From: Actinophytocola sp963826035
Lineage (GTDB): Bacteria; Actinomycetota; Actinomycetes; Mycobacteriales; Pseudonocardiaceae
Assembly (NCBI GenBank): GCA_963826035.1
Contig: CAWGVZ010000003.1
Location: 1 to 64,000, forward strand
DNA: 64,000 nucleotides
Direction: 5' to 3'
Under the pieces are notes generated by a model. It was not told where the DNA came from. It was given only the letters and a program-made list of their open reading frames with translations, and ran no database searches. A program made the position numbers and the translations under genes. Position 1 is the first letter of the stretch. The number at the start of each line of letters is the position of its first letter. This document shows, in pieces, positions 1 to 8,931 of this stretch.

Positions 1-643
1 GCATGCCCCGCATGCGGTCGATCTCGTCCACCTGCGTGACCGCCACGTCGTCGGCGATCTCCTGGACCCGGACGTTCAGGCCCTTCACCCGGACCTCCTC
101 CACCATGGCCAGCGCACCCTCGTGGTGGGCGATCATCATCTGCAGGAACAGCGCGTCGAACACCGCGCCGTCCGCGTCGCGCAGGGCCTTGAGCTGCTCT
201 GGCGTGGCCATGCCCGGCATCCCCTGGTGCGCGTCGGCCGTCTCCGGGTCGACCTTCGGCTTGCCCTCCTGCTCGAGGAACCGGTTGATCATGTCGATCT
301 CGGGGCCCTGGGTGTCGTTGATGCGGGACGCGATGCCGATGACGTCCTCCCGGGACGCCCGGTCGGGTGCCAGCCCCGCCATTTCCAAGGCCTGACCATG
401 GTGGACGACCATGTCCGACAGGAAGCGCACGTCGGCGTCGTTCGGCTGCTCCTGCTCGATCGGAGTGGCCTCCCCCGGCGGGATGGTGCTCGCTTCCTCG
501 CCCGGTTTGCCCGGAACTATCACCGGTGCGGTGTTCGTCGAGTTCTCCGGCACCTCGGCCGTGCATCCGACGAGGTCAGCGGTCACGAGCAGTACGCAGA
601 CCGCCACTCCGAGCCGCCCTGTCCTACCGACTGTGATGGTCAA
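1..643 (-). CDS. DUF305 family lipoprotein, 3' end outside window
   Basis: The reading frame runs leftwards off the window edge, so the C-terminus is missing. A TTG start at 643 gives a short signal peptide with lipobox LVGC, so the protein should be a lipid-anchored extracytoplasmic protein. The visible mature part carries the two His-His motifs typical of DUF305 (VVHHGQALEMA and MMIAHHEGALAMVEE), which in this family form a ferritin-like helical bundle thought to bind metal. An in-frame ATG is absent; the upstream ATG at 660 hits a stop after six codons. DUF305 genes often accompany LVIVD-repeat genes in actinomycetes, and such a gene lies divergently at 1989, now separated by an insertion sequence. 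Its function is not established. Confidence 0.85.
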   Translation of the reverse strand, partial: MTITVGRTGRLGVAVCVLLVTADLVGCTAEVPENSTNTAPVIVPGKPGEEASTIPPGEATPIEQEQPNDADVRFLSDMVVHHGQALEMAGLAPDRASREDVIGIASRINDTQGPEIDMINRFLEQEGKPKVDPETADAHQGMPGMATPEQLKALRDADGAVFDALFLQMMIAHHEGALAMVEEVRVKGLNVRVQEIADDVAVTQVDEIDRMRGM

Positions 644-702
644 GGTAAACGTTTTCCCATCTCGCTGAACTGCCTTCGTTAGGCGCTAGTAGACCGTCGC
701 CT

Positions 703-1844
703 CTAAATCTCCGGGTAGAGGTGGCGGAGCCTGGTTCGGGCGTCGGCGGTGGTGAAGTGCCAGTTGACTTGTCGCTGGTCGGCGTTGGTGGCGTCCTGCC
801 AGGCGGTGAGTTCGGTGTTGAGGATGTCGAGGTCGCAGATGCGGCGGTCGAGGCATTGGCGGGTCAGGGCCGAGAGTTCGATCTCGGCGATGTTCAGCCA
901 GGAGCCGTGTTTCGGGGTGTGGTGGATCTCGAGCCGCTGGGCCAGGGCGTGGGCCTTGGCCGGCTCGAAGGCCTCGTAGAGCGACCCGATCGAATGGGTG
1001 TTGAGGTTGTCCATGACCAGAACGACTTTCTCGGCGTCGGGGTAGTCGCCGGTCAGGAGCTGGTCGACCTCGTGGGCCCAGTCGATCCGGGTCCGCCGGG
1101 AGCGGGCGGTCACACGGCGCCGTCCGGCCAGCGGCTCGACCCATACGAAGATCGAACAGGTCCCGTGACGCACGTACTCGGAGTCCTCTTTGAGATCATG
1201 GCCCGGAGTGGCGGGGATCGGGGCACGGGCGTGGTCGAGGAGTTGGTAGGGCTTCTCATCCATGCAGACCACCGGCACGTTCGGGTCGTGGTCTCGGGCA
1301 TAGACCGCGAGGACGTCTTCCATCCTGGCCACGAACTCGCCGTTCGCTTTGGGCGGGATGGTCCAGCACTTCTTCAGATGAGGGCGCAGTTTCGTTTTTT
1401 TAACACCTTCCCGATGGTCGAGTGGTCCAGATCCGGGATGTCCTCGACCAGGAGGACACGCTTCTCCAGCAGCCGCAGCGACCAGCGGTCATACCCCTCG
1501 GGCGGCTTCGAGCAGGCCAGCGCGATCAACCTGGCCTCGACCTCGCCGGTGACCTTCGGCTCGACCGGCGGCGTGAGGCGCTTCTTACGGCTGATCGTCG
1601 CCCCGACATCGCCGTCATGCCCGGCATACGCCTTCGCGACGTTACTGATCGTCTCAGGACTGACACCGACCCGTTCCGCGATCTCCTGTCGCCCTGCGGG
1701 CACGCCGTGGTTCTCGTCGAGCTCCAGCAGGATCCGCGAACGACGGACCTCCTGCGCCGGATACGCCCCGGTCCGGACCACTCTTGTCAACCACACACGC
1801 TCGTCGGCACTCAACACCACCGACAGCAACGTCGACCTCGACAC
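703..1844 (-). CDS. IS630 transposase, two frames joined by -1 frameshift
   Basis: The first frame (1844-1374) encodes the helix-turn-helix DNA-binding part; the second (codons readable from about 1400 to 703) encodes the catalytic domain. Acidic residues of a DDE triad are visible as VVCMDEKPYQ, VVLVMDNLNTH and SWLNIAEIELSAL. The frames are offset by -1, and the first reads GTG TTA AAA AAA CGA, which contains a perfect A-AAA-AAA slippery heptamer (1395-1401 on the + strand as T7). Slippage gives the continuous sequence VLKKTKLRPHLKK. Programmed frameshifting is known in IS630 members, so I treat this as one functional gene rather than a mutation. Confidence 0.85.
1395..1401 (-). other. slippery heptamer for transposase frameshifting
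   Basis: Seven consecutive A residues on the minus strand sit in frame as A-AAA-AAA just before the end of the first transposase frame. A -1 slip here joins the HTH frame to the DDE frame without loss of conserved residues. Confidence 0.75.
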
Positions 1845-1988
1845 GACACATCCTCACGCCAGGAGACGGAACCTGCCGCTACAGATCTACCGCATCGCGA
1901 GCCAGCATTAGCGGCGACACGCTACTAGTTTATTCGCCGGCTTCCTGCTCATAATGTGGTCCTTCCTTCAGGACGAGAGGGGTACGTC

Positions 1989-3404
1989 GTGAGTTCGACC
2001 CTGCGTGGGTGGCGCAGACGTGCGTCAGCCGCCGCGATCGGGGTGGCAGCACTGGCGATCGCCGGTGTGGGCAGCATCACCCCGGCCGCTGCACAAGATT
2101 CACCAGGCCCTGACGAGATCGTCAGCAGCCCGAACATGAAGCAGGTGGCGCATCTGCCACCGACGGCCCCGTTGGTGGACGGGACCGGCACGGACATCGC
2201 GTTCCAGGGGCGTTACGCGTTCGTCGGTAACTACCTCGGCTTCACCATCTACGACATCAAGCACCCGAAGAAGACGAAGATCGTCAGCCAGGTCCTCTGC
2301 CCCGGCTCGCAGAACGACATCTCGGTGACCGGGAACCTGCTGTTCCTGTCCACCGACTCGCGCCGCAGCGACGACTCGTGCGACTCGGCTTCCCAGAACG
2401 ACGGCACCAAGCCGTACTGGGAGGGCATCAAGATCTTCGACATCAGCGACAAGCGGGCCCCGCGCTACATCAAGGCGGTCGAGACCGACTGCGGGTCGCA
2501 CACCCACACGCTGGTGCCGGACAAGCGCGGCAAGAACGCGTACCTGTACGTCTCGTCGTACTGGCCCTCCGCGACCCTGGCGGACTGCCAGCCGCCGCAC
2601 GACAAGATCACCATCATCGAGGTGCCGCTGCGCAACCCGACGCAGGCCAAGATCGCGGCCGAGCCGGTGCTCTTCCCGGACGGCGGCAACCCCGGCGACG
2701 GCAACCCGTTCCCGAACGGCACCTCCGCCACGTCCGGCTGCCACGACATCACCGTGTACCCGGAGCAGGACCTGGCGGCCGGCGCCTGCATGGGTGACGG
2801 CGTGCTGTTCGACATCTCCAACCGGACCAGCCCGCGGGAGATCCACCGCGTCCAGGACGACGAGAACTTCGCGTTCTGGCACTCGGCCACGTTCAACAAC
2901 GACGGCAACAAGGTCGTCTTCACCGACGAGCTCGGCGGCGGCGGCGCGGCCACCTGCAACGCGGAGATCGGCGAGAACCGGGGCGCCGACGGCATCTACG
3001 ACATCGTCGGTCGCGGCGACAACCGCGAGCTGGTGTTCCGCAGCTACTTCAAGATCGACCGGATGCAGACCGACGAGGAGAACTGCGTCGCGCACAACGG
3101 TTCGCTGCTCCCCATCAAGGGCAAGGACATCATGGTCCAGTCCTGGTACATGGGCGGCGTCCAGGTGTGGGACTTCACCGACTCGGCCAACCCGAAGCGG
3201 ATCGGCTTCTGGGAGCGCGGCCCGGCCGCCGGTGACGACGGTGGCGGCTCCTGGTCGGCGTACTACTACAACGGCTACATCTACTCGTCCGACCTCGGCA
3301 AGGGCCTGGACGTTCTCGAGATCAACGACCCGAGGACGGACCCGGCCAAGCACTACAAGTTCGACGAGCTGAACGTGCAGACCCAGGGCCGTTTCGGCCG
3401 CTGA
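1989..3404 (+). CDS. secreted LVIVD-repeat beta-propeller protein
   Basis: GTG at 1989 is preferred over the ATG at 1956 because AGAGGGG lies just upstream and the protein then begins directly with a signal peptide (basic GWRRRASA, hydrophobic core, PAAAQ cleavage site). The mature protein of roughly 440 residues repeats blades of the type YAFVGNYLGFTIYDI and GIKIFDISDKRAPRYI, the LVIVD-repeat pattern that folds into a beta-propeller. Six or so cysteines fit an extracytoplasmic location. The substrate is unknown. It was probably co-regulated with the divergent DUF305 gene before the IS630 insertion at 689-1925. Confidence 0.85.
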   Translation: MSSTLRGWRRRASAAAIGVAALAIAGVGSITPAAAQDSPGPDEIVSSPNMKQVAHLPPTAPLVDGTGTDIAFQGRYAFVGNYLGFTIYDIKHPKKTKIVSQVLCPGSQNDISVTGNLLFLSTDSRRSDDSCDSASQNDGTKPYWEGIKIFDISDKRAPRYIKAVETDCGSHTHTLVPDKRGKNAYLYVSSYWPSATLADCQPPHDKITIIEVPLRNPTQAKIAAEPVLFPDGGNPGDGNPFPNGTSATSGCHDITVYPEQDLAAGACMGDGVLFDISNRTSPREIHRVQDDENFAFWHSATFNNDGNKVVFTDELGGGGAATCNAEIGENRGADGIYDIVGRGDNRELVFRSYFKIDRMQTDEENCVAHNGSLLPIKGKDIMVQSWYMGGVQVWDFTDSANPKRIGFWERGPAAGDDGGGSWSAYYYNGYIYSSDLGKGLDVLEINDPRTDPAKHYKFDELNVQTQGRFGR

Positions 3405-3420
3405 GCCAGCTGACGAAGGG

Positions 3421-3446
3421 CGGGCCCCGCAGCGTCGCGGGGCCCG
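3421..3446 (+). terminator. rho-independent-like terminator
   Basis: A GC-rich hairpin with 10-bp arms CGGGCCCCGC / GCGGGGCCCG and loop AGCGTC starts 17 bases after the stop of the LVIVD gene and is followed by TCCT. Confidence 0.75.
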
Positions 3447-3510
3447 TCCTGCTGTCTACCCCCTGCGGGGGGCCCGCACGCCCGTCCGGTAGTGTTCTCA
3501 CGTCGCCCGA

Positions 3511-3582
3511 GGGCGATTAGCTCAGCGGGAGAGCGCTCCGCTCACACCGGAGAGGTCACTGGTTCGATCCCAGTATCGCCCA
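3511..3582 (+). tRNA. tRNA-Val (CAC)
   Basis: The acceptor strands GGGCGAT / ATCGCCC pair fully, the T-arm contains GGTTCGATCC, and the anticodon stem CTCCG/CGGAG encloses loop CTCACAC with anticodon CAC. CCA is not encoded. Confidence 0.95.
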
Positions 3583-4063
3583 CGACCGATGGCCGATCTG
3601 TGCTCGCGGAAAGCGCGAGCCGGGTCGGCCGTCGTCATGTTGGGGGGCCGAGCCCCCCAACCCCCCACGGTGCGTGCTCCTTCCGACCCAGCGTGGTTAC
3701 GTTGCGCCTTGACCAGCGGTCCGGGTTTCCACCTGGTGCGTGCCCGACTGAAGTCGGTGTTCCGGCTCGGCGAATTTTGGTTCGCTTCTCTTTGTAGGGG
3801 CCGTCGCTCGGGTATGTTGCCGGATGGCGCGAGCAACATTCGTGCTACGACGCTACCGGGATGCGACCGATCCTTGCCAGTATGTGTGAAGAGGCAGGGG
3901 AGGGCGCTCACAGGCTGTCGCGGTCCGGGTGCGCTCTGCTGTTACTGCTTGACCCAGATGGGTGAACTAGGTCGGACTTACGATCGAAAGGGGTCCTTCA
4001 ACCGTCACAGGTAAGGGACTCAGTCGTTCAATGGGCTGGGAAGGGAGAGAAGGGGTAGCGACA
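3583..4063. other. intergenic region with two hairpins
   Basis: I see no convincing gene in these 480 bases. A small hairpin (GCTCGCG / CGCGAGC, 3602-3620) and a strong hairpin with arms TTGGGGGGC / GCCCCCCAA (3640-3660) follow the tRNA and probably end its transcript. The remainder should hold the ssgB promoter and a long leader; I could not assign a -10/-35 pair confidently. Confidence 0.5.
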
Positions 4064-4489
4064 ATGCGCAACGATCACGTGACGCTCCGCTCGACAGCGG
4101 TGTTCGACCTCCTGGCGCCGCGGACTCCCGCGGTCCCGGTGAAGGTCGAGCTGCGCTACGACACGCGGGATCCGTACGCCGTTGTCGCGGCCTTCCGCAC
4201 CGGCCGCGCGGGCTGGGTCGAGTGGGTCTTCGCCCGCGACCTACTGGCCGACGGACTCATCGCGGAGGCAGGCAACGGCGACGTCCGTATCCGCCCCGCG
4301 GTCGACGACCCCGAGGTCGTCGTCATCGAGCTCAGCTCGCCCTCCGGGCACGCGGTGTTCGAGGCGTCCGCGCAGGAGCTGGCCGACTTCCTGGACCGTA
4401 CTTACGACGTCGTGGTGCCCGGCAACGAGCACCTCTGGGTGGACGTCGACGAGGCGCTCACGCACCTCATCTCCACCGATCTGACCTGA
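4064..4489 (+). CDS. ssgB: SsgA-family sporulation/cell-division regulator, SsgB-like
   Basis: The 141-residue product begins MRNDHVTLRSTAVFDLLAP and contains RYDTRDPYAVVAAFRTG and VEWVFARDLLADGL, signatures of SsgA-like proteins, which are restricted to sporulating or filamentous actinomycetes. Members localise septation and, in Streptomyces, SsgB recruits FtsZ to division sites. Length and lack of extra domains match SsgB better than the larger paralogues. The ATG at 4064 is chosen because AGAAGGGGTAG lies just upstream; an in-frame ATG at 4031 lacks this. It is a single gene inside a group of four tRNA genes, an arrangement I believe is seen around ssgB in other actinomycetes (recollection, not checked). 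Confidence 0.88.
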   Translation: MRNDHVTLRSTAVFDLLAPRTPAVPVKVELRYDTRDPYAVVAAFRTGRAGWVEWVFARDLLADGLIAEAGNGDVRIRPAVDDPEVVVIELSSPSGHAVFEASAQELADFLDRTYDVVVPGNEHLWVDVDEALTHLISTDLT

Positions 4490-4580
4490 CCCCCCGGTTT
4501 CAGGGCCGATTCGGGGGTCGGCTAGAGTTTCGCCAACGCCACGGGGACACGGAATCCGTTCCACAGCCCCGGGGTTTTTT

Positions 4581-4653
4581 GCGGACGTGGCGCAGCTGGT
4601 AGCGCATCACCTTGCCAAGGTGAGGGTCGCGAGTTCGAATCTCGTCGTCCGCT
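4581..4653 (+). tRNA. tRNA-Gly (GCC)
   Basis: Acceptor GCGGACG / CGTCCGC, anticodon stem CACC/GGTG around TTGCCAA (anticodon GCC) and T-arm GAGTTCGAATCTC are present. Confidence 0.95.
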
Positions 4654-4689
4654 CGAAGGGGACCCACCCCAATCCAGCGCGGTGGCCAC

Positions 4690-4761
4690 GGCGGCGTGGC
4701 CGAGTGGCTTAGGCAAGGGCCTGCAAAGCCCTGTACGCGGGTTCGATTCCCGCCGCCGCCT
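4690..4761 (+). tRNA. tRNA-Cys (GCA)
   Basis: Acceptor GGCGGCG / CGCCGCC, anticodon stem GGGC/GCCC around loop CTGCAAA (anticodon GCA), and T-arm GCGGGTTCGATTCCCGC are present. Confidence 0.95.
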
Positions 4762-4762
4762 C

Positions 4763-4834
<72 letters not shown>

Positions 4835-4839
4835 CCAGG

Positions 4840-4868
4840 CCTCTCGCAGGTCACAGACCTGCGAGAGG
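4840..4868 (+). terminator. terminator of the tRNA cluster
   Basis: A perfect 13-bp stem CCTCTCGCAGGTC / GACCTGCGAGAGG with loop ACA starts six bases after the tRNA-Val (GAC) discriminator and is followed by TTATT. Confidence 0.85.
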
Positions 4869-5046
4869 CTTATTCATGTCAGCCCACGGTGCCGATGTCG
4901 GCGGCTTGTCGGTCACAGACGCCCCCACATCCGAGCCCAGAACCGTGACAACCTCGATCATCATGGCCGTTGCTCTCGGCCTCACCAGCGGTTTCCTCGC
5001 TTTGGGTCGCACCAGGTCACCAAGCCATACGGTCAACCCGCGTCCG

Positions 5047-5331
5047 TCATACGTCGGTCTCACGCGCCCCAGACGCACGTCTACACACCTGAAGTCCACA
5101 ACCCGATACGCACAGTTCAGCCTCAAGCAACCGATCCTGAGCGTCGCACCCGAGCCAGCGCATCCAGGCCAACATCAACAGTGCTTGGCACGTGTGTAGA
5201 TACTTCTCCGTCGCGCGCAAGCTCTCATGCCCGAGACGTTCCCGTACCGTCTGCAGGTCCGCTCCCCCAGCCAACAACCACGAGGCGTGGGCGTGCCGCA
5301 GGTCATGGATACGGACCTGCCGAGTGATACC
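5047..5331 (-). pseudogene. C-terminal remnant of a tyrosine-recombinase integrase
   Basis: The frame carries the end of the catalytic domain: RIHDLRHAHASWLL (Arg and His of the R-H-R-Y set), then RERLGHESLRATEKYLHT (His and nucleophile Tyr). Everything N-terminal is missing; at about 5331 the sequence passes abruptly into a tctC-like gene in another frame. The tail after the Tyr does not look like a normal integrase end. Position next to tRNA-Val (GAC) fits an integrative element that used this tRNA and was later largely deleted. Confidence 0.85.
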
Positions 5332-6155
5332 AGCCGCTCGAGCACGTCGACCGGCGTGCCCTTGGGCGCGAACACGGCCCGCGACTGCTGCACGGGCGCG
5401 TCGTAGCCCTCCTCGACCGCGGTCGGCGTGTCGGGCAGGTACGACGGGCGCTCCTGCGCGAACGTCACGATCGGCGTCAGCTTGCCCGCCTCGATCTGCT
5501 CGACGGCCTCGCCGAGCTGGATGGCGCCGACGTCGACCTGGCCGCCGAGCACCGCGGTCAGCGTCGGGTTCCCGCCGTCGAACGGAACGGCCGTCGCCTC
5601 GATGCCAGCCTGCGCGAACAGCAGGGCCTGGGACAGCTCGCTGCCGGTGCCGACACCCGTGGTGCCGTACTTGATCGACCGGCCGGCGTTCTTCAGATCC
5701 TCGACCATCGCCAGCCCCGACGACGGCGCGCTCACCAGCACGTAGTCGTCCTGCGAAACGCCGGTGACGACCTCGTAGCCGGCGATGTCCACGGCCTCCT
5801 CGTCGGGCACGGCCAGCGGGGTGATGAAGGCGAGGCTGCCGTTGAAGATCATGATGGTGTGCCCGTCAGGCTCCTTGCCGGACAGCTCGTTGGCCGCCAG
5901 CGCGCCGTTGGCTCCCGGCTTGTTCTCCACGGTGACCGCGACACCGAGATCATCCGAGACCGGGTCGGCCAGCGCCCGCGCGATGAGGTCGGTGCTGCCA
6001 CCCGGGTCCGCGCCGACGTAGATCGTGATCGGGTCGCCGCCGGGGAACTCCGCCCCCTCGTCCGTACCGCCCCCGAGGTTGCCGCCGCACGCGGTGACCG
6101 ACAAGGCGAGCACCAGTCCGAGACCGCTCGCCACCCAGCCGATGTTCCTGGTCGT
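5332..6155 (-). pseudogene. truncated TctC-type tripartite tricarboxylate transporter binding protein
   Basis: The sequence encodes a lipoprotein signal (lipobox VTAC) and the TctC/Bug fold, with ITIYVGADPGGSTDLIARALA, VENKPGANGALAANEL and GTTGVGTGSEL recognisable. It ends after PVDVLERL, where the integrase remnant begins, so about 50 C-terminal residues are lost and replaced by a random tail (frame open to 5175). The expected start codon appears mutated: AAGGAGAG is followed at normal spacing by ACG (6155) in the context ACG-ACC-AGG, where ATG would give MTRNIGWVASG. A GTG at 6134 could be a weak substitute. No tctA or tctB lies nearby. I consider it inactive. Confidence 0.8.
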
Positions 6156-6339
6156 GTCGTTTCTCTCCTTCGAGAAGACAGCGGTCCATGTGGATGAAAG
6201 GGCAGAGTAAAGACCTGTAGCGATGCATGTCCAAATCCCATGGGGCATGGATAGATACCTTCTGCGCATGAGCTTTACCTTGGAGCAGCTGCCGAGGTTC
6301 CATAGTGAATCTCAGTGGCCGGAGCCCACCCGTGTGGTC

Positions 6340-7215
6340 CTACCCGAGCTGCCATGGCAGGAACCCCGCCCGCCTGGCGACGACGACTGTCTCGGTCCGG
6401 CTGTGAGTGCCGAGTTTGCGCATGGCGTTGCTCAGGTAGCTCTTGACTGTCTCGGGCCCCAGGCCCAGACGTCGCCCTACCTCGGCGTTGCCGCAGCCCT
6501 CCGCGATCAGGGCCAGTACCTCCAGTTCCCGGGGCGACAGCGGGTTGGCCGGCAGAGAACGGTCGCCGGAGGGGGTCAGCCGATGGCAGATCGCCTGCAG
6601 TCGTTGGCGTAGTGCCGGGTCGGTGATCTCCTCGGCGATCAGGAGCAGTTCCGCGCGCGTCTCGCGGAGTTCCTCCCACCCAGGCACGGCGGGAGCTTCG
6701 CGGGTGGTCTTGGTGATCAGCTCCGCCACTCGCCGCTCGACCTCCGCCCGCACGGTCAGCTCGACCCCCAGGCGCGTCGCGACCTGGTTCATGGCGTCCA
6801 GTACCCGGCCGCCGAGCGATAGTGGCTCGCGGATGCCGCCGTACAGGACGCCGACCACCGATTCGCTCACGACCACCGGCACTGCCCCGATCGCCCGCAA
6901 GCCTTCGATGGTCACGGGTTTGTCGTACTCGTGGCTGATGCGGGAGTCCGCCGCGTAGTCGTCCACGCTGCCGGGCCGGGCGGCGACCAGCACCCGCCCG
7001 CCCAGACCGTTTCCGGCGTTGACGACCAAGCCGGAGAGCGCGTCGGTCCTGGTGCCGGCGAACTCGGTGAGGCGGACGCCTCGGCCTCCGGCGGGCACCT
7101 CGCCGCCGAAGGTGACGGGCAGGCCCGTCACGCGCCGCATCCGTCCCAGCGCGGCACGCAGCAGCTCGCGGCGCTCCTGGGCGGCGATGCCCGCTGGCAG
7201 ATGTGTTACCGCCAT
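6340..7215 (-). CDS. GAF-LuxR family transcriptional regulator
   Basis: The 291-residue protein has a GAF-like sensory region (about residues 20-160) and a C-terminal LuxR helix-turn-helix beginning NPLSPRELEVLALIAEG and ending in LGPETVKSYLSNAMRKLG. No receiver domain is present, so it probably senses a small ligand directly. It is transcribed divergently from the acyl-CoA ligase/ABC transporter operon starting at 7303, with an inverted repeat in the shared 87-bp promoter region. I infer it controls that operon in response to an acyl or aromatic acid or its CoA ester. Confidence 0.85.
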   Translation of the reverse strand: MAVTHLPAGIAAQERRELLRAALGRMRRVTGLPVTFGGEVPAGGRGVRLTEFAGTRTDALSGLVVNAGNGLGGRVLVAARPGSVDDYAADSRISHEYDKPVTIEGLRAIGAVPVVVSESVVGVLYGGIREPLSLGGRVLDAMNQVATRLGVELTVRAEVERRVAELITKTTREAPAVPGWEELRETRAELLLIAEEITDPALRQRLQAICHRLTPSGDRSLPANPLSPRELEVLALIAEGCGNAEVGRRLGLGPETVKSYLSNAMRKLGTHSRTETVVVARRAGFLPWQLG

Positions 7216-7248
7216 GCCATCAGAGTGTCACGTGGACCGTCATCCGCG

Positions 7249-7270
7249 GCTACCCCTGATCGGGGGTAGC
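7249..7270. promoter_or_regulatory. inverted repeat in divergent promoter, candidate LuxR site
   Basis: Perfect 8-bp arms GCTACCCC / GGGGTAGC are separated by TGATCG between the luxR start (7215) and the ligase start (7303). Its place in the only divergent promoter of the locus makes it a good candidate operator for the GAF-LuxR protein. It could alternatively act as an RNA hairpin in the leader. Confidence 0.5.
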
Positions 7271-7302
7271 AAGGCTGGACGACCTGCCCGGATGCTTCGG
7301 GC

Positions 7303-8931
7303 ATGTCCCTTTCCTACGCGTCCGGCGTGTCAACGACGCCGCTACTCGGTGAGACGATCGGGGAGAACCTGGAACGCGCGGCGGCCCGGTACGCCGGCCG
7401 CGAGGCGCTGGTCGAAGTGGCCACCGGCCGGCGTTTCACCTATGCGGAGTTCGACGCCGCCGTGGACGAGGTGGCGCTCGGGCTGCTGGCCATGGATGTC
7501 GCCAAGGGGGACCGCGTCGGCATCTGGGCGCCGAACTGCGCGGAGTGGGTCCTGGTCCAGTACGCCACCGCGAAGATCGGCGCCATCCTGGTCAACATCA
7601 ACCCGGCCTACCGCACGCACGAACTGGGCTACGTGGTCCGCCAAGCCGGGTTGCGGCTGCTGGTCAGCGCGGTCGCGTATCGCGGCAGCGACTACCGGGC
7701 GATGCTCGCCGAGATCGGGTTCGAACCGGTGGCGTTCATCGGCGAGTCCGGCTGGGACGAACTGGTCACGGCCGGCCGCCGCGCCGACCCCGCCCAGCTG
7801 CGCGCGCGGGCGGCCACGCTGACCTTCGACGACCCGATCAACATCCAGTACACCTCGGGCACCACCGGCTTCCCCAAAGGGGCCACGCTGTCCCACCACA
7901 ACATCCTCAACAACGGCTACTTCGTGGCCGAGGGCCTCGGCTACACGGAGAACGACCGGGTCTGCCTGCCGGTGCCGCTCTACCACTGCTTCGGCATGGT
8001 GATGGGCAACCTGGCGGCGACCTCGCACGGCGCGTGCGTGGTGCTCCCGGCGCCCGGTTTCGACCCCGAGGCCACGCTGGCGGCCGTACAGGCGCAACGC
8101 TGCACCTCCCTGTACGGCGTGCCCACCATGTTCATCGCCGAGCTGGCCCACCCGCGGTTCGGCGAGTTCGACCTGTCCAGCCTGCGCACCGGGATCATGG
8201 CCGGCGCACCCTGCCCGGTCGAGGTGATGAAGCGCGTGATCGGCGAGATGCACATGGACCAGGTGGCGATCTGCTACGGCATGACCGAAACCTCCCCCGT
8301 GTCGACCATGACCCGCCGCGACGACGGCCTGGTCCAGCGAACCGAGACCGTCGGCCAGGTCATGCCGCACATCGAGGTGAAGATCGTCGACCCGGGCACC
8401 GGCCGGGTGGTCCGCCGTGGCGAGCCGGGTGAGCTGCACACGCGTGGCTACTCGGTGATGCTCGGATACTGGGACGAGCCGGACCGCACGACCGAGGCGA
8501 TCGACACGGGCCGGTGGATGCACACGGGCGATCTAGCCACCATGAACGCCGAGGGCTACCTCAACGTCGTCGGCCGGATCAAGGACATGGTGATCCGGGG
8601 CGGCGAGAACATCTACCCGCGGGAGATCGAAGAGTACCTCCACACCCACCCCGACATCGCCGACGTCCAGGTGATCGGCGTCCCCGACCGGAAGTACGGC
8701 GAGGAGCTGATGGCCTGGATCGTGCCGCGCCCCGGCGCCGAACCACTCAGCACCGAGCGGGTCCAGGAGTTCTGCGCCGGCCGCCTCGCGCACTACAAGA
8801 TCCCCCGGTACGTCCATGTGGTCGACGGGTTCCCGATGACGGTCACCGGCAAGATCCGCAAGGTCGAGATGCGCGAACAGGCGGTCGGCCTGCTGGGCCT
8901 GCGGGACGCCGAGAAAATCCAGAACGCATGA
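7303..8931 (+). CDS. acyl-CoA synthetase (AMP-dependent ligase)
   Basis: This 542-residue enzyme of the ANL superfamily has the P-loop motif IQYTSGTTGFPKGATLSH, the core motif YGMTETSP, the hinge segment with WMHTGDLA and IKDMVIRGGENIYPREIEEYL, and the C-terminal catalytic Lys in TVTGKIRKVEM. It should activate a carboxylic acid to acyl-AMP and then acyl-CoA; overall it resembles medium-chain or FadD-type ligases. It is the first gene of an eight-gene operon and its stop overlaps the next start (ATGA at 8928). With the downstream importer it probably traps an imported acid inside the cell. Confidence 0.9.
   Translation: MSLSYASGVSTTPLLGETIGENLERAAARYAGREALVEVATGRRFTYAEFDAAVDEVALGLLAMDVAKGDRVGIWAPNCAEWVLVQYATAKIGAILVNINPAYRTHELGYVVRQAGLRLLVSAVAYRGSDYRAMLAEIGFEPVAFIGESGWDELVTAGRRADPAQLRARAATLTFDDPINIQYTSGTTGFPKGATLSHHNILNNGYFVAEGLGYTENDRVCLPVPLYHCFGMVMGNLAATSHGACVVLPAPGFDPEATLAAVQAQRCTSLYGVPTMFIAELAHPRFGEFDLSSLRTGIMAGAPCPVEVMKRVIGEMHMDQVAICYGMTETSPVSTMTRRDDGLVQRTETVGQVMPHIEVKIVDPGTGRVVRRGEPGELHTRGYSVMLGYWDEPDRTTEAIDTGRWMHTGDLATMNAEGYLNVVGRIKDMVIRGGENIYPREIEEYLHTHPDIADVQVIGVPDRKYGEELMAWIVPRPGAEPLSTERVQEFCAGRLAHYKIPRYVHVVDGFPMTVTGKIRKVEMREQAVGLLGLRDAEKIQNA

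Larger units (their letters stand above)
689..1925. mobile_element. IS630-family insertion sequence
   Basis: The element is bounded by imperfect terminal inverted repeats: GTAGACCGTCGCC at the left end and GTAGCGTGTCGCC on the opposite strand at the right end. It is flanked by TA on both sides (687-688 and 1926-1927), the target duplication expected for the IS630/Tc1-mariner superfamily. The only gene is the two-frame transposase on the minus strand. It sits in the intergenic space between the divergent DUF305 and LVIVD genes and so may have altered their promoters. The ends and both transposase frames look intact, so it may still be active. Confidence 0.85.

Noticed and set aside
1374..1844. 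Transposase as a frameshifted pseudogene
   Set aside because: The exact A-AAA-AAA heptamer, intact DDE residues and intact ends fit programmed frameshifting better than decay.
3589..4014. Open frame of 141 codons between tRNA-Val and ssgB
   Set aside because: It starts at the tRNA end, crosses two hairpins, lacks a ribosome-binding site and has no family resemblance.
4876..5199. Frame on the + strand after the tRNA terminator
   Set aside because: It lies antisense to the integrase remnant and has no recognisable features.
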